Part shown: positions 1 through 8,342 of the stretch, one piece after another
Layout of the letters: each line of letters starts with the position of its first letter
Numbering within the stretch: the stretch's first letter is position 1
NCBI RefSeq assembly: GCF_009184905.1
Contig: NZ_WESC01000016.1
Span: 31,690-95,689, forward strand
Direction of reading: 5' to 3'
DNA: 64,000 nucleotides
Origin: Parvibaculum sedimenti
GTDB taxonomy: Bacteria; Pseudomonadota; Alphaproteobacteria; Parvibaculales; Parvibaculaceae
Notes under the pieces: model-generated
The model's database searches: none
What the model saw: only the letters and a program-made list of their open reading frames with translations
What the model was told of the DNA's origin: nothing
Position numbers and translations under genes: made by a program

Positions 1-655
1 AGGGCGGTTCGCCATCGAGCGGAATCTGGCGCGGCCAGGTGAGCGTCGGGCGGCGATCATCGCCTGGCTCGCGGAAGGGGCGGCGATAGACTTCCATTTC
101 TTCGGGCGTCAGCTTGCGGAGGATCGAGCCCGGCAGCACTGCTTCAATGAAGAGGTTTTTCTCGAGGATCATTTCCTCGCCCTTGTCGGAGCGGAAGCCC
201 TCGAAGATGCGCCGCGCGCTGGGGTTCCACTCTTCCCATGTGAGCGGACGCACGATCCCTTCCATATAAGCAATGCCTTCGACTGCATTGCGGTGGCGGT
301 TCGCCCAGTCGAAACCGAGCGCCGAGCCCCAGTCATGGATGACGAGCGTGACCTTCTCGTGCACCCCGATCGCCTCAAGGAAGGCACCGAGAAAGTTACG
401 ATGCTCACGGAACGTGTAGCGCTCGGGGCCCGAGGGTTCGAGCTTGTCGCTGTCTCCCATGCCGATGAGATCGGGCGCGATGCAGCGTCCCTGATCGGCG
501 AGATGTGGCATCACATTGCGCCAGAGATAGGAAGATGTCGGATTGCCATGCAGGAAGACGATGGGGTCACCTTCGCCCATCTCGGAATAGGTCATGTGCC
601 GGCCAGCGATGTTGACCGTCTTCTTGGGAAGCTCTGCGGCGGAAATCTCTGTCAT
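1..655 (-). CDS. Haloalkane dehalogenase (partial, C-terminus off left edge)
   Basis: Alpha/beta hydrolase that would hydrolyse carbon-halogen bonds of haloalkanes. About 218 N-terminal residues are visible; the reading frame runs open to the window edge. I translated it directly from the complement of 655. The segment [15 protein letters not shown] (residues 36-50) and [13 protein letters not shown] (105-117) match the LinB/DhaA (HLD-II) subfamily closely. The nucleophile is D108, the halide-stabilising pair is N38 and W109, and the catalytic acid is E132 in IAYMEG; these numbers coincide with those of LinB. The catalytic histidine (about residue 272) lies outside the window. The start at 655 fits the family length. 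Substrate range cannot be told from sequence alone, but the family assignment is strong. Confidence 0.9.
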   Translation of the reverse strand, partial: MTEISAAELPKKTVNIAGRHMTYSEMGEGDPIVFLHGNPTSSYLWRNVMPHLADQGRCIAPDLIGMGDSDKLEPSGPERYTFREHRNFLGAFLEAIGVHEKVTLVIHDWGSALGFDWANRHRNAVEGIAYMEGIVRPLTWEEWNPSARRIFEGFRSDKGEEMILEKNLFIEAVLPGSILRKLTPEEMEVYRRPFREPGDDRRPTLTWPRQIPLDGEPP

Positions 656-746
656 GGGGGCCTTCTCCTTCGCTCCCTTGTGCTCTTTTCCCGAAGGATA
701 GACGCCAGACGACCGCGCGATCAAACCTGCATATGCGTGCCAAATA

Positions 747-772
747 AAAAGGGCGCCCCAAGGCGCCCTTTT
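747..772 (-). terminator. Rho-independent terminator of the pagL-like gene
   Basis: A perfect 7-bp GC stem (GGGCGCC/GGCGCCC, 751-757 and 762-768) with a CCAA loop is flanked by AAAA and TTTT, so the T-run exists in the minus direction. It lies 19 nt past the stop codon of the minus-strand gene at 791-1354. Confidence 0.75.
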
Positions 773-790
773 CGCGGTTTCACGCCGAAA

Positions 791-1354
791 TCAGAACTTG
801 AAGCCGTAGCGCACACCGACGTCGGTGAGGCCCGGATTAGCGTCGCACAGGCTCGCATTCGACATGTGGTCGATGGTGAGCATCAGGCTTGAATGTTCGT
901 CGAAACGATAGCCGAGCGAGGCGCTTTCGTGGAACATTGCGCGGCAACCGAGGTTGAGCTTCGTGCTCGTCTCGTGCTCCGTCTCGCCGTTATGGATGGC
1001 GCCGCCGAACGTGCCTTCGACGAAGAGCGCCTTCGTGAAGTCGTAATCCCAGGCGAGGCCCGCATAGGCGATGCTGGTCCCGTTACCGGTGTTGATGTTC
1101 GCGCCGATGATCGGACGCGGCGCCCAGGCCCATTCGAGGAAGTCCGGCGTCTTGAAGAGAACCTCGGCATTGATGTCCGGGTTGCTCGTTTCGTGACGCG
1201 TCGCGAACAGGTCGGTGTTGTGGTCGTAGACGCCGACGCGCAATTCGTCGACCCAGTCGGACGCCAGCGCGGGCGCAGACAACGCCACAACGGCGGTCGC
1301 CGCCGCGGCGGCCGTCAGAAGCTTGCTCTTCAGCACGATATTCCCCTTCATCAT
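791..1354 (-). CDS. PagL-like lipid A 3-O-deacylase / acyloxyacyl hydrolase
   Basis: Predicted outer-membrane beta-barrel enzyme that removes the 3-O-acyl chain of lipid A. A signal peptide covers about residues 1-31 (cleavage near ALA-SD), and the protein ends in Phe as outer-membrane barrels do. The family signature HMSNASL is at residues 163-169; H163 and S165 correspond to the PagL catalytic His and Ser. The usual acidic third residue is not at its normal spacing: T177 sits there with D178 next to it. Length (187 aa) is typical. A GTG at 1336 with an AAGGGG Shine-Dalgarno 7 nt upstream is an alternative start that would still leave a full signal peptide. Confidence 0.75.
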   Translation of the reverse strand: MMKGNIVLKSKLLTAAAAATAVVALSAPALASDWVDELRVGVYDHNTDLFATRHETSNPDINAEVLFKTPDFLEWAWAPRPIIGANINTGNGTSIAYAGLAWDYDFTKALFVEGTFGGAIHNGETEHETSTKLNLGCRAMFHESASLGYRFDEHSSLMLTIDHMSNASLCDANPGLTDVGVRYGFKF

Positions 1355-1501
1355 AGCCGCCGTTCGACGGCATCAGCCTTCATCGCAAAATAACCCAGTT
1401 TCACGCCGCTTCGGCATGTTTCGACAAAATCTAGACGAACTGTTGCCGATTTGTCGCTAGTTCTGTCCGGAAATGAAGCCGTCGTCCACGGGTTTCCGGG
1501 C

Positions 1502-1693
1502 TCAGCGGCTCGTGAAGTAGAGCGCGCCCATCAGGAAGACGATCGCGACGAATTGCAGGATGACGCGCCAGCGCATCAGCGTCTGCGACGTCGAGGCGGC
1601 CCCGCCACGCATCATGTTGAATAGGCCGAGCGCAAGCACCAGGACCACGGCGGCCATGGCAATCGGGCCGAGATAGCGGAAAAGCTGTTCCAC
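1502..1693 (-). CDS. Twin-transmembrane HIG1-like small membrane protein
   Basis: A 63-residue protein with two hydrophobic helices (about 8-28 and 44-61) separated by a short polar, basic loop containing MRWR. This layout and the RWRVILQF start of the second helix resemble bacterial hypoxia-induced-gene-1 (HIG1) domain proteins, which in some alphaproteobacteria associate with cytochrome oxidases. The start is GTG at 1693, preceded by AAGGA at a good distance. It begins 24 nt after the mcd stop codon on the same strand and may be co-transcribed with it. The family assignment rests on topology and a short motif, so the function is tentative. Confidence 0.65.
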   Translation of the reverse strand: MEQLFRYLGPIAMAAVVLVLALGLFNMMRGGAASTSQTLMRWRVILQFVAIVFLMGALYFTSR

Positions 1694-1717
1694 GATGCGT
1701 TCCTTTGCTTCCTTGTT

Positions 1718-3403
1718 TTAGTTGCCGCCTTCAAGAAGGCGGCGGGCAATGACCTGGGCCTGAATTTCGGCGGCGCCCTCGAAGATGTTGAGGATGCGCG
1801 CGTCGCAGAGGACGCGGCTCACCGGATATTCGAGCGCGAAGCCGTTGCCGCCGTGAATCTGCAACGCATTATCGGCCGCCGCCCAGGCAACGCGGGCGCC
1901 GAGAAGCTTCGCCATGCCAGCCTCAAGGTCGCAGCGCCGTCCGCCGTCCTTTTCGCGCGCTGCGTGATAGGTGAGCTGTCGGGCGACGAGGATTTCGACG
2001 GCCATCATCACGAGCTTTCCCGAGACGCGGGGGAAGTTGAAGATCGGCTTGCCGAACTGGATGCGCTCCTGCGCGTATTTGAGGCCAAGCTCGAGGGCGG
2101 CCTGCGCGACGCCAATGGCGCGGGCGGCCGTCTGGATACGGGCGCTTTCGAAGGTCTGCATCAATTGCTTGAAACCCTGGCCTTCCTCACCGCCGAGGAG
2201 GTTCTCGGCCTTCACCTCGAAATCGTCGAAGCCGATCTCGAATTCCTTCATGCCGCGATAGCCGAGCACGCGGATCTCGCCGCCGGTCATGCCCTTGGCG
2301 GGGAAGGGGTTGGCGTCGTCGCCGCGCGGCTTTTCCGCAAGCAGCATGGACAGGCCCTTGTAGCCCGGTGCATCGCTGGTGCGGCAGAGAAGCGTCATCA
2401 CATCGGCGCGGGCGGCATGGGTGATCCAGGTCTTGTTGCCAGTAACGCGATAGACGTCGCCGTCACGTTTGCCGCGTGTCCTGAGGCTCGCGAGGTCGGA
2501 GCCGGTATTGGGCTCGGTGAAGACGGCGGTGGGCAGGATTTCGCCGCTCGCGATCTTCGGGAGCCACTTCGCCTTCTGCTCGGGCGTGCCGCCGCCGAGA
2601 ATAAGCTCCGCCGCGATCTCGGAGCGCGTGCCGAGGGAGCCGACGCCGATATAGCCGCGCGAGAGCTCTTCCGAGACCACACACATCGATTCCTTGCCGA
2701 GGCCGAGGCCACCGAATTCTTCCGGGATCGTCAGGCCGAAGACGCCGAGCTCGGCCATTTTTGCGATGACTTCGAGCGGGATGTATTCGTCCTTCAGGTG
2801 CCAGTCATGGGCGTAAGGCACGACTTCGGCGTCGGCGAAGCGGCGCATCTGGTCGCGAATCTGCTCGTAGGTGTCTTCGAGGCCCGCGTCGCCGAAGCTT
2901 GCGGCACCCACATTCTCGGCGATGAGCTTCGCGAGGCGGGCGCGCACTTGCGCGGTGTTGCCCTGTGCGATCAGGGCGCGGACATCGGCGGTGTGGAAGG
3001 CTGCATGGTCTGTGTCTGAAATGCCGAGATCCTGCGGGCGCACGATCTCGCCCTGACTCATCGGAATGCCACCGGAAAGCTGCGAGAGATATTCGCCGAA
3101 GGCGACCTGAACGATCAGCGCCTCGATTTCGCCGAAGCGGCCTTCCTCCGTCATGCGCGCCGCATAGGCGGCGAGCTGGCGCAGACCCTCGACATAGGTC
3201 GCCATCCAGGACAGACCGTGCGCGGCGAACTGCTCGCGTTCGATCAGTGCCGCCGAAATCTTGCCGTCGTGGCTCACCTTCAGGGCAACAGCCGCCTTGG
3301 CCTTCGCGAGCAGGGTTTCGGCGCTCGTGGCCGCGCTTGCAGCCAGGGGCAGGAGATTGCCAAGAACAAGCGCTTTGGCGGCGGTTTCGGCGGTGTTTGT
3401 CAT
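1718..3403 (-). CDS. mcd: (2S)-methylsuccinyl-CoA dehydrogenase (acyl-CoA dehydrogenase family)
   Basis: FAD enzyme that would oxidise (2S)-methylsuccinyl-CoA to mesaconyl-CoA in the ethylmalonyl-CoA pathway of acetyl-CoA assimilation. Of 561 residues, roughly 170-561 are a standard acyl-CoA dehydrogenase core with TEPNTGSD (297-304) and FEGAAEIQ (541-548), where E542 is the catalytic-base position. The extra N-terminal domain of about 160 mostly helical residues is characteristic of Mcd and absent from ordinary beta-oxidation dehydrogenases. I chose ATG at 3403 over an upstream TTG at 3439. The ccr gene 3 kb away and ecm 7 kb away support the specific assignment; without them it could only be called an acyl-CoA dehydrogenase. 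Confidence 0.82.
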   Translation of the reverse strand: MTNTAETAAKALVLGNLLPLAASAATSAETLLAKAKAAVALKVSHDGKISAALIEREQFAAHGLSWMATYVEGLRQLAAYAARMTEEGRFGEIEALIVQVAFGEYLSQLSGGIPMSQGEIVRPQDLGISDTDHAAFHTADVRALIAQGNTAQVRARLAKLIAENVGAASFGDAGLEDTYEQIRDQMRRFADAEVVPYAHDWHLKDEYIPLEVIAKMAELGVFGLTIPEEFGGLGLGKESMCVVSEELSRGYIGVGSLGTRSEIAAELILGGGTPEQKAKWLPKIASGEILPTAVFTEPNTGSDLASLRTRGKRDGDVYRVTGNKTWITHAARADVMTLLCRTSDAPGYKGLSMLLAEKPRGDDANPFPAKGMTGGEIRVLGYRGMKEFEIGFDDFEVKAENLLGGEEGQGFKQLMQTFESARIQTAARAIGVAQAALELGLKYAQERIQFGKPIFNFPRVSGKLVMMAVEILVARQLTYHAAREKDGGRRCDLEAGMAKLLGARVAWAAADNALQIHGGNGFALEYPVSRVLCDARILNIFEGAAEIQAQVIARRLLEGGN

Positions 3404-3630
3404 GGGGCGGTACTCGTAAGGGCTGGCGGGCGGGCTCAAGGGGGGACGGACCTTGTACGAGCGAAGGAGGGGATCGGCTCAGGCGGGCGTCCAAGGGACT
3501 ATATAGCCCGAAGCGCCGGACCCGGCCAGCGCATGTGCGGGAGGTTTTCAGGTCATAAAACTATGCTTGGCGCCCGGCGGAAGTTCCGGTCAGACTGTCT
3601 CCTTCTGAAACATGGCTGTGGGGGCTATTC

Positions 3631-4494
3631 ATGAAGGCGGTTGCTCTGCTTCTGCTCCGGCTTGTCACCGGACTCTATCTGCTCGCCTGGTCGGTGGTGA
3701 AACTTACCAGCACCGACCGCGCGGTTGAGATTTCCAACAAGCTCTATTTCGGGCTTTTCAGCAATCCGGTCGTGCAGCATGGGCTGGGGGCGCTGGGGGG
3801 CGTGCTCGGGCTTTTCGTTATTCTGGGCTTTCTGCGCAGCTTCTCCTATCTGGTGCAGGCGCTGGTTCTGGCGCTCGGCGTCGGTGTGCTGGCGAAGACC
3901 ATGACCGCGCCCGTCGATTTCGCGAGCGGTGTCGATCTGACGACGGCGCTCACGCCCTATCTGGCGCTGTTCGTTGCCGCCGTCGTGCCGCTGCTGGCCA
4001 AGTTGGATGATGTCCTCTCGCTCGATGTGTTTCTCGCCTGGGCCGAGCGCAGGCTGGGGCGCGACGAACTGGCTGCCCCCGTGGTGACGGCGGCGGCGGT
4101 CGCCGCTGCTGCCGCCGCGGCCGATGAGGTCGCGCAGTATGACGAGCCCGCTTACGAAGAGCCCGCTCAGGAAGATGCTGTCGTCGAGGCCGCGGCGCCC
4201 GAAGACGCCTATGCCGCACCTGCTGTCGACGAGGTGGCGGTCGACGCCCCTTTGATCGAGGAAGCGGCGGCGGAGGATGTCGCGGTGGAAGCGCCGCCGG
4301 CTGAAGAGTCTGTCATGGAAGCGCAGGCCGGGCCCGTTCCGCTGGAAGTCGCCGTCGACGAGGCGCCTGCGGTTGAGGTGCAGGCCGTCGAAGAAGCTAC
4401 TCCCGAAGCGGCTGGGGAAGCAGAGCCCGCGCTCGAAGAACTCGCCGCCGTCGAGGCGCAGAAGCACGAGGCTCCCGCGCCGACGGTGCATTGA
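3631..4494 (+). CDS. DoxX-like membrane protein with long acidic Ala/Glu/Pro tail
   Basis: The first 130 or so residues form about four membrane helices with a DoxX-like pattern (an N-terminal LLLLRLVTGLYLLAW helix, then a short amphipathic loop). From about residue 150 to 287 the protein is a low-complexity tail of alternating Ala, Glu, Val and Pro with almost no basic residues, probably disordered and in the cytoplasm. DoxX-type proteins are small integral membrane subunits linked to quinone/redox chemistry, but no partner gene is adjacent. It is divergent from mcd (227 nt between starts) and converges on the persulfide dioxygenase gene. The function is unknown. Confidence 0.6.
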   Translation: MKAVALLLLRLVTGLYLLAWSVVKLTSTDRAVEISNKLYFGLFSNPVVQHGLGALGGVLGLFVILGFLRSFSYLVQALVLALGVGVLAKTMTAPVDFASGVDLTTALTPYLALFVAAVVPLLAKLDDVLSLDVFLAWAERRLGRDELAAPVVTAAAVAAAAAAADEVAQYDEPAYEEPAQEDAVVEAAAPEDAYAAPAVDEVAVDAPLIEEAAAEDVAVEAPPAEESVMEAQAGPVPLEVAVDEAPAVEVQAVEEATPEAAGEAEPALEELAAVEAQKHEAPAPTVH

Positions 4495-4515
4495 GGAATT
4501 GCGGGAGGCGAGCCT

Positions 4516-5400
4516 TTAGAGGTTCGCCTCCGGCGGAACCGTGAGCGGTATCTTCAGATAGCGGTGCCCGTTCGCTTCGGTCTTCGGCAGATGACCCGCA
4601 CGGATGTTGACCTGAACCGACGGCAGCAGCAGCACGGGCGCTGCAAGCGCGGCGTCGCGCATTTCGCGCATGGCGACGTAGTCATCCTCGCTCACGCCAT
4701 CGTGGATATGGATGTTATGCGCGCGTTCCTCCGCAACGCTGGTCTCCCATGCATAGGTATCGCGGCCGGGCGCCTTGTAGTCGTGACACATGAAGAGCCG
4801 CGTCTCTGGCGGGAGAGAGAGTATCCTGTGGATCGAGCGATAGAGTGCGTGCGCATCGCCGCCGGGAAAGTCCGCCCGCGCCGTGCCATAGTCCGGCATG
4901 AAGAGCGTATCGCCGACGAAAACGGCATCACCGATCCGGTATGAGATGCAGGCCGGTGTATGACCCGGCGTCGCCAGAACCTCGAAGTGGCTTTGACCGA
5001 GCGGAATCCTGTCGCCATCCGCAAAGAGTGCATCGAATTCGCGGCCATCGGACGGCGCGTTCTGGCCGAAGAGCGGCCCGAAGATTTCCTGCACCTTGCC
5101 GATATTGGCGCCGATGCCCGTCTTCGCTCCCGTTTTCGCCTTCAGATATTGCGCAGCGGAGAGGTGGTCGGCATGGGCATGCGTTTCGAGAATCCATTCG
5201 ACCTTCGCGCCGGATTCGCCGATGGCGGCGAGAAGCCGGTCTGCGCCGATGGTTGTGATCTTGCCCGATTTCGGGTCGTAATCGAGCACCGGGTCGATGA
5301 TGGCGGCCGTGTCCGTCGCGGGATCGCGCACGAGATAGGTCACGGTGAAGGTCGCTTCATCGAAAAACGCCCTGATGTCGGGTTTCGTCTGTGCGGACAT
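4516..5400 (-). CDS. MBL-fold persulfide dioxygenase (ETHE1/Blh type)
   Basis: Non-heme iron enzyme expected to oxidise glutathione persulfide to sulfite and glutathione in the cytoplasm. The 294-residue protein carries the metallo-beta-lactamase metal motif THAHADHLSAA, the second ligand region TPGHTPA, GDTLF with the bridging Asp, and a late CHDYK histidine, the usual order for ETHE1/Blh proteins. ATG at 5400 is preceded by GGAGG at good spacing; an in-frame start 33 nt upstream lies over the AT-rich dyad and is less likely. It is transcribed divergently from a rhodanese and a TauE exporter, which together make a sulfide-detoxification cassette. Some other glyoxalase II-like substrate cannot be excluded. 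Confidence 0.8.
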   Translation of the reverse strand: MSAQTKPDIRAFFDEATFTVTYLVRDPATDTAAIIDPVLDYDPKSGKITTIGADRLLAAIGESGAKVEWILETHAHADHLSAAQYLKAKTGAKTGIGANIGKVQEIFGPLFGQNAPSDGREFDALFADGDRIPLGQSHFEVLATPGHTPACISYRIGDAVFVGDTLFMPDYGTARADFPGGDAHALYRSIHRILSLPPETRLFMCHDYKAPGRDTYAWETSVAEERAHNIHIHDGVSEDDYVAMREMRDAALAAPVLLLPSVQVNIRAGHLPKTEANGHRYLKIPLTVPPEANL

Positions 5401-5436
5401 TTCCTGATCCTCCGTGGCTTCGTACCTTGACAATAT

Positions 5437-5452
5437 ATTAGGTTTATCTAAT
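5437..5452. promoter_or_regulatory. AT-rich dyad in divergent sulfide-cassette promoter
   Basis: ATTAG-N6-CTAAT sits in an unusually AT-rich stretch (5430-5458) of an otherwise GC-rich intergenic region, between the divergent persulfide dioxygenase and rhodanese genes. ArsR-family persulfide sensors of the BigR/SqrR type bind AT-rich dyads at this kind of locus. The dyad is visible; the regulator is inferred. Confidence 0.5.
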
Positions 5453-5487
5453 TTAACAAGGTCTGTTGACCCGAAGAGGTTGCCGCA

Positions 5488-5952
5488 ATGGCGCTCAAAT
5501 CCATTTCACCTGCCAAGGCCAGGAAACTCGTCGGCCGGGGTGCGCTCGTGGTCGATGTTCGCGAGCGCGGCGAATTCGCGCGCGAGCATATCGAAGGCGC
5601 TCGCAACGAACCTCTGTCCAGCCTGGGGCGTATCGAAGAGCCGGACCCCGGCGCGGTCATCATCTATCATTGCAAGTCTGGTATGCGAACGCGCGCAAGC
5701 GCGAAAAAGCTCGAAGAGTCAGCCAATTGCGAAGCCTTTATTCTCGAAGGCGGCATCGACGCCTGGAAGGCGACCGGCCTTCCGGTCGTCAAGGGAGGCG
5801 GCGCGGACGATGCGGCGCATCAGATGCAGATCATCGGGCTGAGCGTATTTTTTATCGGCGTCGCGCTCGGCATGTCCGTCAATCCCGCATTCTATGCATT
5901 GGCTGCCGCCGCGGCTGTCTGGCTCATACAGGGCCTTTTCCGGCGCGCTTGA
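5488..5952 (+). CDS. Membrane-anchored rhodanese (YgaP-like)
   Basis: Single-domain rhodanese followed by a membrane tail. Residues 1-110 are the rhodanese fold, with the active-site loop CKSGMRT holding the persulfide-carrying Cys. Residues about 115-153 form two hydrophobic helices, the YgaP/DUF2892 arrangement. It would transfer sulfane sulfur at the inner membrane. ATG at 5488 has a GAAGAGG ribosome site. The downstream TauE exporter begins 10 nt after the stop, and the divergent persulfide dioxygenase completes a logical sulfide -> persulfide -> sulfite -> export series. Confidence 0.82.
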   Translation: MALKSISPAKARKLVGRGALVVDVRERGEFAREHIEGARNEPLSSLGRIEEPDPGAVIIYHCKSGMRTRASAKKLEESANCEAFILEGGIDAWKATGLPVVKGGGADDAAHQMQIIGLSVFFIGVALGMSVNPAFYALAAAAAVWLIQGLFRRA

Positions 5953-5962
5953 TGGAGGTCGC

Positions 5963-6754
5963 ATGATCCCCCTGGCCGATATTCTCACGCTTGGCTCCGG
6001 TACGCTGATCGGATTGACGCTTGGGCTCATCGGCGGCGGCGGTTCGATTCTCGCCGTACCGCTCCTCGTCTATGTGGTGGGCGTCACCTCGCCCCACGTC
6101 GCCATCGGCACCAGCGCTATCGCGGTCGCCGCAAATGCGCTGGTCGGCGTCGCGCTTCATGCGCGGGCGCGCTCGGTCAAATGGCCTTGCGCTCTCGTCT
6201 TTGCGGGCTCCGGCGTCATCGGCGCGTTTCTCGGCGCGCGTGCGGGCAAGGCCGTAGGCGGCGAATTCCTGCTTTTCCTCTTCGGCCTCCTCATGATCGC
6301 GGTCGGCGTCACCATGCTGCTCAGAAAAGGCGCGGGCGGCGATCACGACGTCCGTCTCAATCGGGTATCGGCGCCAGCGCTTCTTCCCTCGCTCACGGGT
6401 TATGGGCTCGGCGTCGGCCTGCTGTCGGGGTTCTTCGGAATCGGTGGCGGCTTCCTGATCGTGCCGGGCCTCATCAACGCGACCAACATGCCGATCATCT
6501 TCGCGGTCGGATCGTCGCTCGTTTCCGTCGCCGCCTTCGGCCTTGCCACGGCATCGAGCTATGCGCTGGCGGGCCTTGTCGACTGGCATATGGCGGCGCT
6601 GCTGCTGGCGGGCGGTGTGGTCGGCGCGCTGCTCGGCACGACGCTCGCGCGGCGGCTGGCGGCGGAAAAGGCGCTGCTTGCGCGCCTCTTCGCCGTCATC
6701 GTGATGCTGGTGGGTCTTTACGTCAGCGTGCGAGGCCTCGCCGCGCTGCTTTAG
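5963..6754 (+). CDS. TauE/SafE-family sulfite/anion exporter
   Basis: A 263-residue integral membrane protein with about eight helices and the two internal repeats typical of TauE/SafE. The glycine-rich segments GLTLGLIGGGGSILAVPLL (N-terminal half) and SGFFGIGGGFLIVPGL (C-terminal half) are the family hallmark. It probably exports sulfite or a related organosulfur anion made by the adjacent persulfide dioxygenase. The start at 5963 has GGAGG 4 nt upstream and lies just behind the rhodanese, so the two are probably one transcript. Its stop codon overlaps the ccr stop codon from the opposite strand. Confidence 0.85.
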   Translation: MIPLADILTLGSGTLIGLTLGLIGGGGSILAVPLLVYVVGVTSPHVAIGTSAIAVAANALVGVALHARARSVKWPCALVFAGSGVIGAFLGARAGKAVGGEFLLFLFGLLMIAVGVTMLLRKGAGGDHDVRLNRVSAPALLPSLTGYGLGVGLLSGFFGIGGGFLIVPGLINATNMPIIFAVGSSLVSVAAFGLATASSYALAGLVDWHMAALLLAGGVVGALLGTTLARRLAAEKALLARLFAVIVMLVGLYVSVRGLAALL

Positions 6755-8046
6755 CTGTTGCCGGCCTCGATCGCGTCCTCATAGGTGCGAAGCCCGGGAT
6801 GCTTGGCCGAGACGAGCACGGCCATGTTGCCGGGCAGATGCTCGTTCTTCCACATCTTCATATGCGCCTTGGGAATGTCTTCCCATGAGAAGACCTCCGA
6901 AAGGCCGGGGTCGATGCGGCGCTCGATGACGAGCTGGTTCGCGGCCGAGGCCTGCTTCAGATGCGCGAAATGCGAGCCCTGAATGCGCTTCTGCCGCATC
7001 CAGACGAAACGTGCGTCGAAGGTGATGTTGAAGCCAGAGGTGCCGGCGCAGAAGACGACCATGCCGCCGCGCTTCGCCACCATGCAGGAGACGGGGAAGG
7101 TTGCCTCGCCCGGATGCTCGAAAACGATGTCCGGATCGATGCCCTTGCCCGTGATGTCCCAGATCGCCTTGCCGAACTTCCGCGCCTCTTTCATGAAGTC
7201 GTTGAATTCGGCGGAGTTCACCTTGGGGAGCTGGCCCCAGCAGTTGAAATCCTTGCGGTTGATGACGCCCCTGGCACCGAGCGACATCACATAGTCGCGC
7301 TTGCTCTCGTCCGAGATGACGCCGATGGCATGGGCGCCCGCGGTCGCGCAGAGCTGCACGGCGAAGGAGCCGAGGCCACCCGATGCACCCCAGACCAGCA
7401 CGTTCTGGCCGGGTTCGAGCGTGTGCGGGCGATGTCCGAAAAGCATGCGATAGGCGGTGGCGAGCGTCAGCGTGTAGCAGGCGCTTTCTTCCCAGGTGAG
7501 GTGCTTGGGGCGCGGCATGAGTTGCTGCGACTGCACGCGGGCGAACTGGGCGAAGGAGCCGTCCGGCGTCTCGTAGCCCCAGATACGCTGCGAGGGCGAA
7601 AGCATCGGGTCGCCGCCATTGCACTCCTCGTCGTCATGGTCGTCCTGGTTGCAATGGATGACGACTTCGTCGCCGACCTTCCATCGCGTGACCTTGGAGC
7701 CGACCGCATAGACGATGCCCGACGCGTCGGAACCGGCGATGTGATAGGGCACCTTGTGAACGTCGAAGACGGAAATGGGGGTGCCAAGCGCGGCCCAGAC
7801 GCCATTGTAATTGACGCCCGCCGCCATCACGAGAACGAGCACGTCATGGCTGTCGAGTTCCCAGGTCGGCACGACTTCCACCTGCATCGCCTGCTCGGGC
7901 GGTCCGTGGCGTTCGCGGCGGATGGTCCATGCGTACATGTTCGCCGGGACATGGCCGAGCGGCGGAATCTCGCCGATCTCGTAGAGATCCTTCTTCGGAA
8001 GCGGATTGTCGCTCACGGCAGCGGCCGTGCTGTCGGTCTTCGCCAT
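6751..8046 (-). CDS. ccr: Crotonyl-CoA carboxylase/reductase
   Basis: NADPH-dependent reductive carboxylase converting crotonyl-CoA plus CO2 to (2S)-ethylmalonyl-CoA, the key step of the ethylmalonyl-CoA pathway. The 431-residue length equals that of characterised Ccr proteins. It is a medium-chain dehydrogenase fold with the NADPH motif WGASGGLGSFA at 219-229. Residues corresponding to the CO2-binding pocket of enoyl-CoA carboxylases/reductases are present: N81 (NYNG), E159 (GYET) and H359 (GSHF). ATG at 8046 has GAGGA upstream; an upstream in-frame ATG would add 24 unconserved residues. Its promoter shares a 17-nt dyad with ecm. Confidence 0.95.
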   Translation of the reverse strand: MAKTDSTAAAVSDNPLPKKDLYEIGEIPPLGHVPANMYAWTIRRERHGPPEQAMQVEVVPTWELDSHDVLVLVMAAGVNYNGVWAALGTPISVFDVHKVPYHIAGSDASGIVYAVGSKVTRWKVGDEVVIHCNQDDHDDEECNGGDPMLSPSQRIWGYETPDGSFAQFARVQSQQLMPRPKHLTWEESACYTLTLATAYRMLFGHRPHTLEPGQNVLVWGASGGLGSFAVQLCATAGAHAIGVISDESKRDYVMSLGARGVINRKDFNCWGQLPKVNSAEFNDFMKEARKFGKAIWDITGKGIDPDIVFEHPGEATFPVSCMVAKRGGMVVFCAGTSGFNITFDARFVWMRQKRIQGSHFAHLKQASAANQLVIERRIDPGLSEVFSWEDIPKAHMKMWKNEHLPGNMAVLVSAKHPGLRTYEDAIEAGNS

Positions 8047-8200
8047 ACTCTGTCCTCGCTCATGCCCCCTGGGTCCTTCGCCGACGGCTGACGCCTGGAG
8101 GCTGGGCCCATGATCCATCCGTCACCCGTCTGCCGCAATGAGAGGCAGCGGGGCGGTTTTGCCCGGATCATTGGCGGATGACGCGGGGGATGCAAGGGCT

Positions 8201-8217
8201 TTTTGCACTGCAGCAAA
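8201..8217. promoter_or_regulatory. Dyad TTTTGC-N6-GCAAA, shared with ecm promoter
   Basis: TTTTGCACTGCAGCAAA lies between the divergent ccr and diiron genes, 155 nt from the ccr start and 126 nt from the other. It matches the sequence at 10065-10081 before ecm at 15 of 17 positions. The TTTGC/GCAAA half-sites recall those of RamB/ScfR-type acyl-CoA regulators, although the spacing differs from what I remember for PccR. Confidence 0.6.
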
Positions 8218-8301
8218 TAGCGCCGGAAGCCGACGCGGTGCTTCAGGCGGCCCTGTTCTCCCTTTTCGTCGCGTCAGCTTCTCGGATAGCATTCCTTCGT
8301 G

Positions 8302-8316
8302 CGGAGTTTAACTCCG
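8302..8316. promoter_or_regulatory. Perfect 15-bp palindrome before diiron gene
   Basis: CGGAGTT-T-AACTCCG has 7-bp perfect arms and ends 26 nt before the ATG at 8343, just upstream of the GGGAGGAGG ribosome site. Position and symmetry fit a repressor operator, for example of the TetR type; no regulator gene is adjacent. Confidence 0.55.
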
Positions 8317-8342
8317 TATTTGGCCTTTGGGAGGAGGACCGG

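Noticed and set aside
4100..4490. Repetitive GCC/GAG-rich stretch, possible tandem repeat or CRISPR
   Set aside because: It is in frame inside the DoxX-like gene and encodes the acidic tail; repeat units are irregular and there are no spacers.
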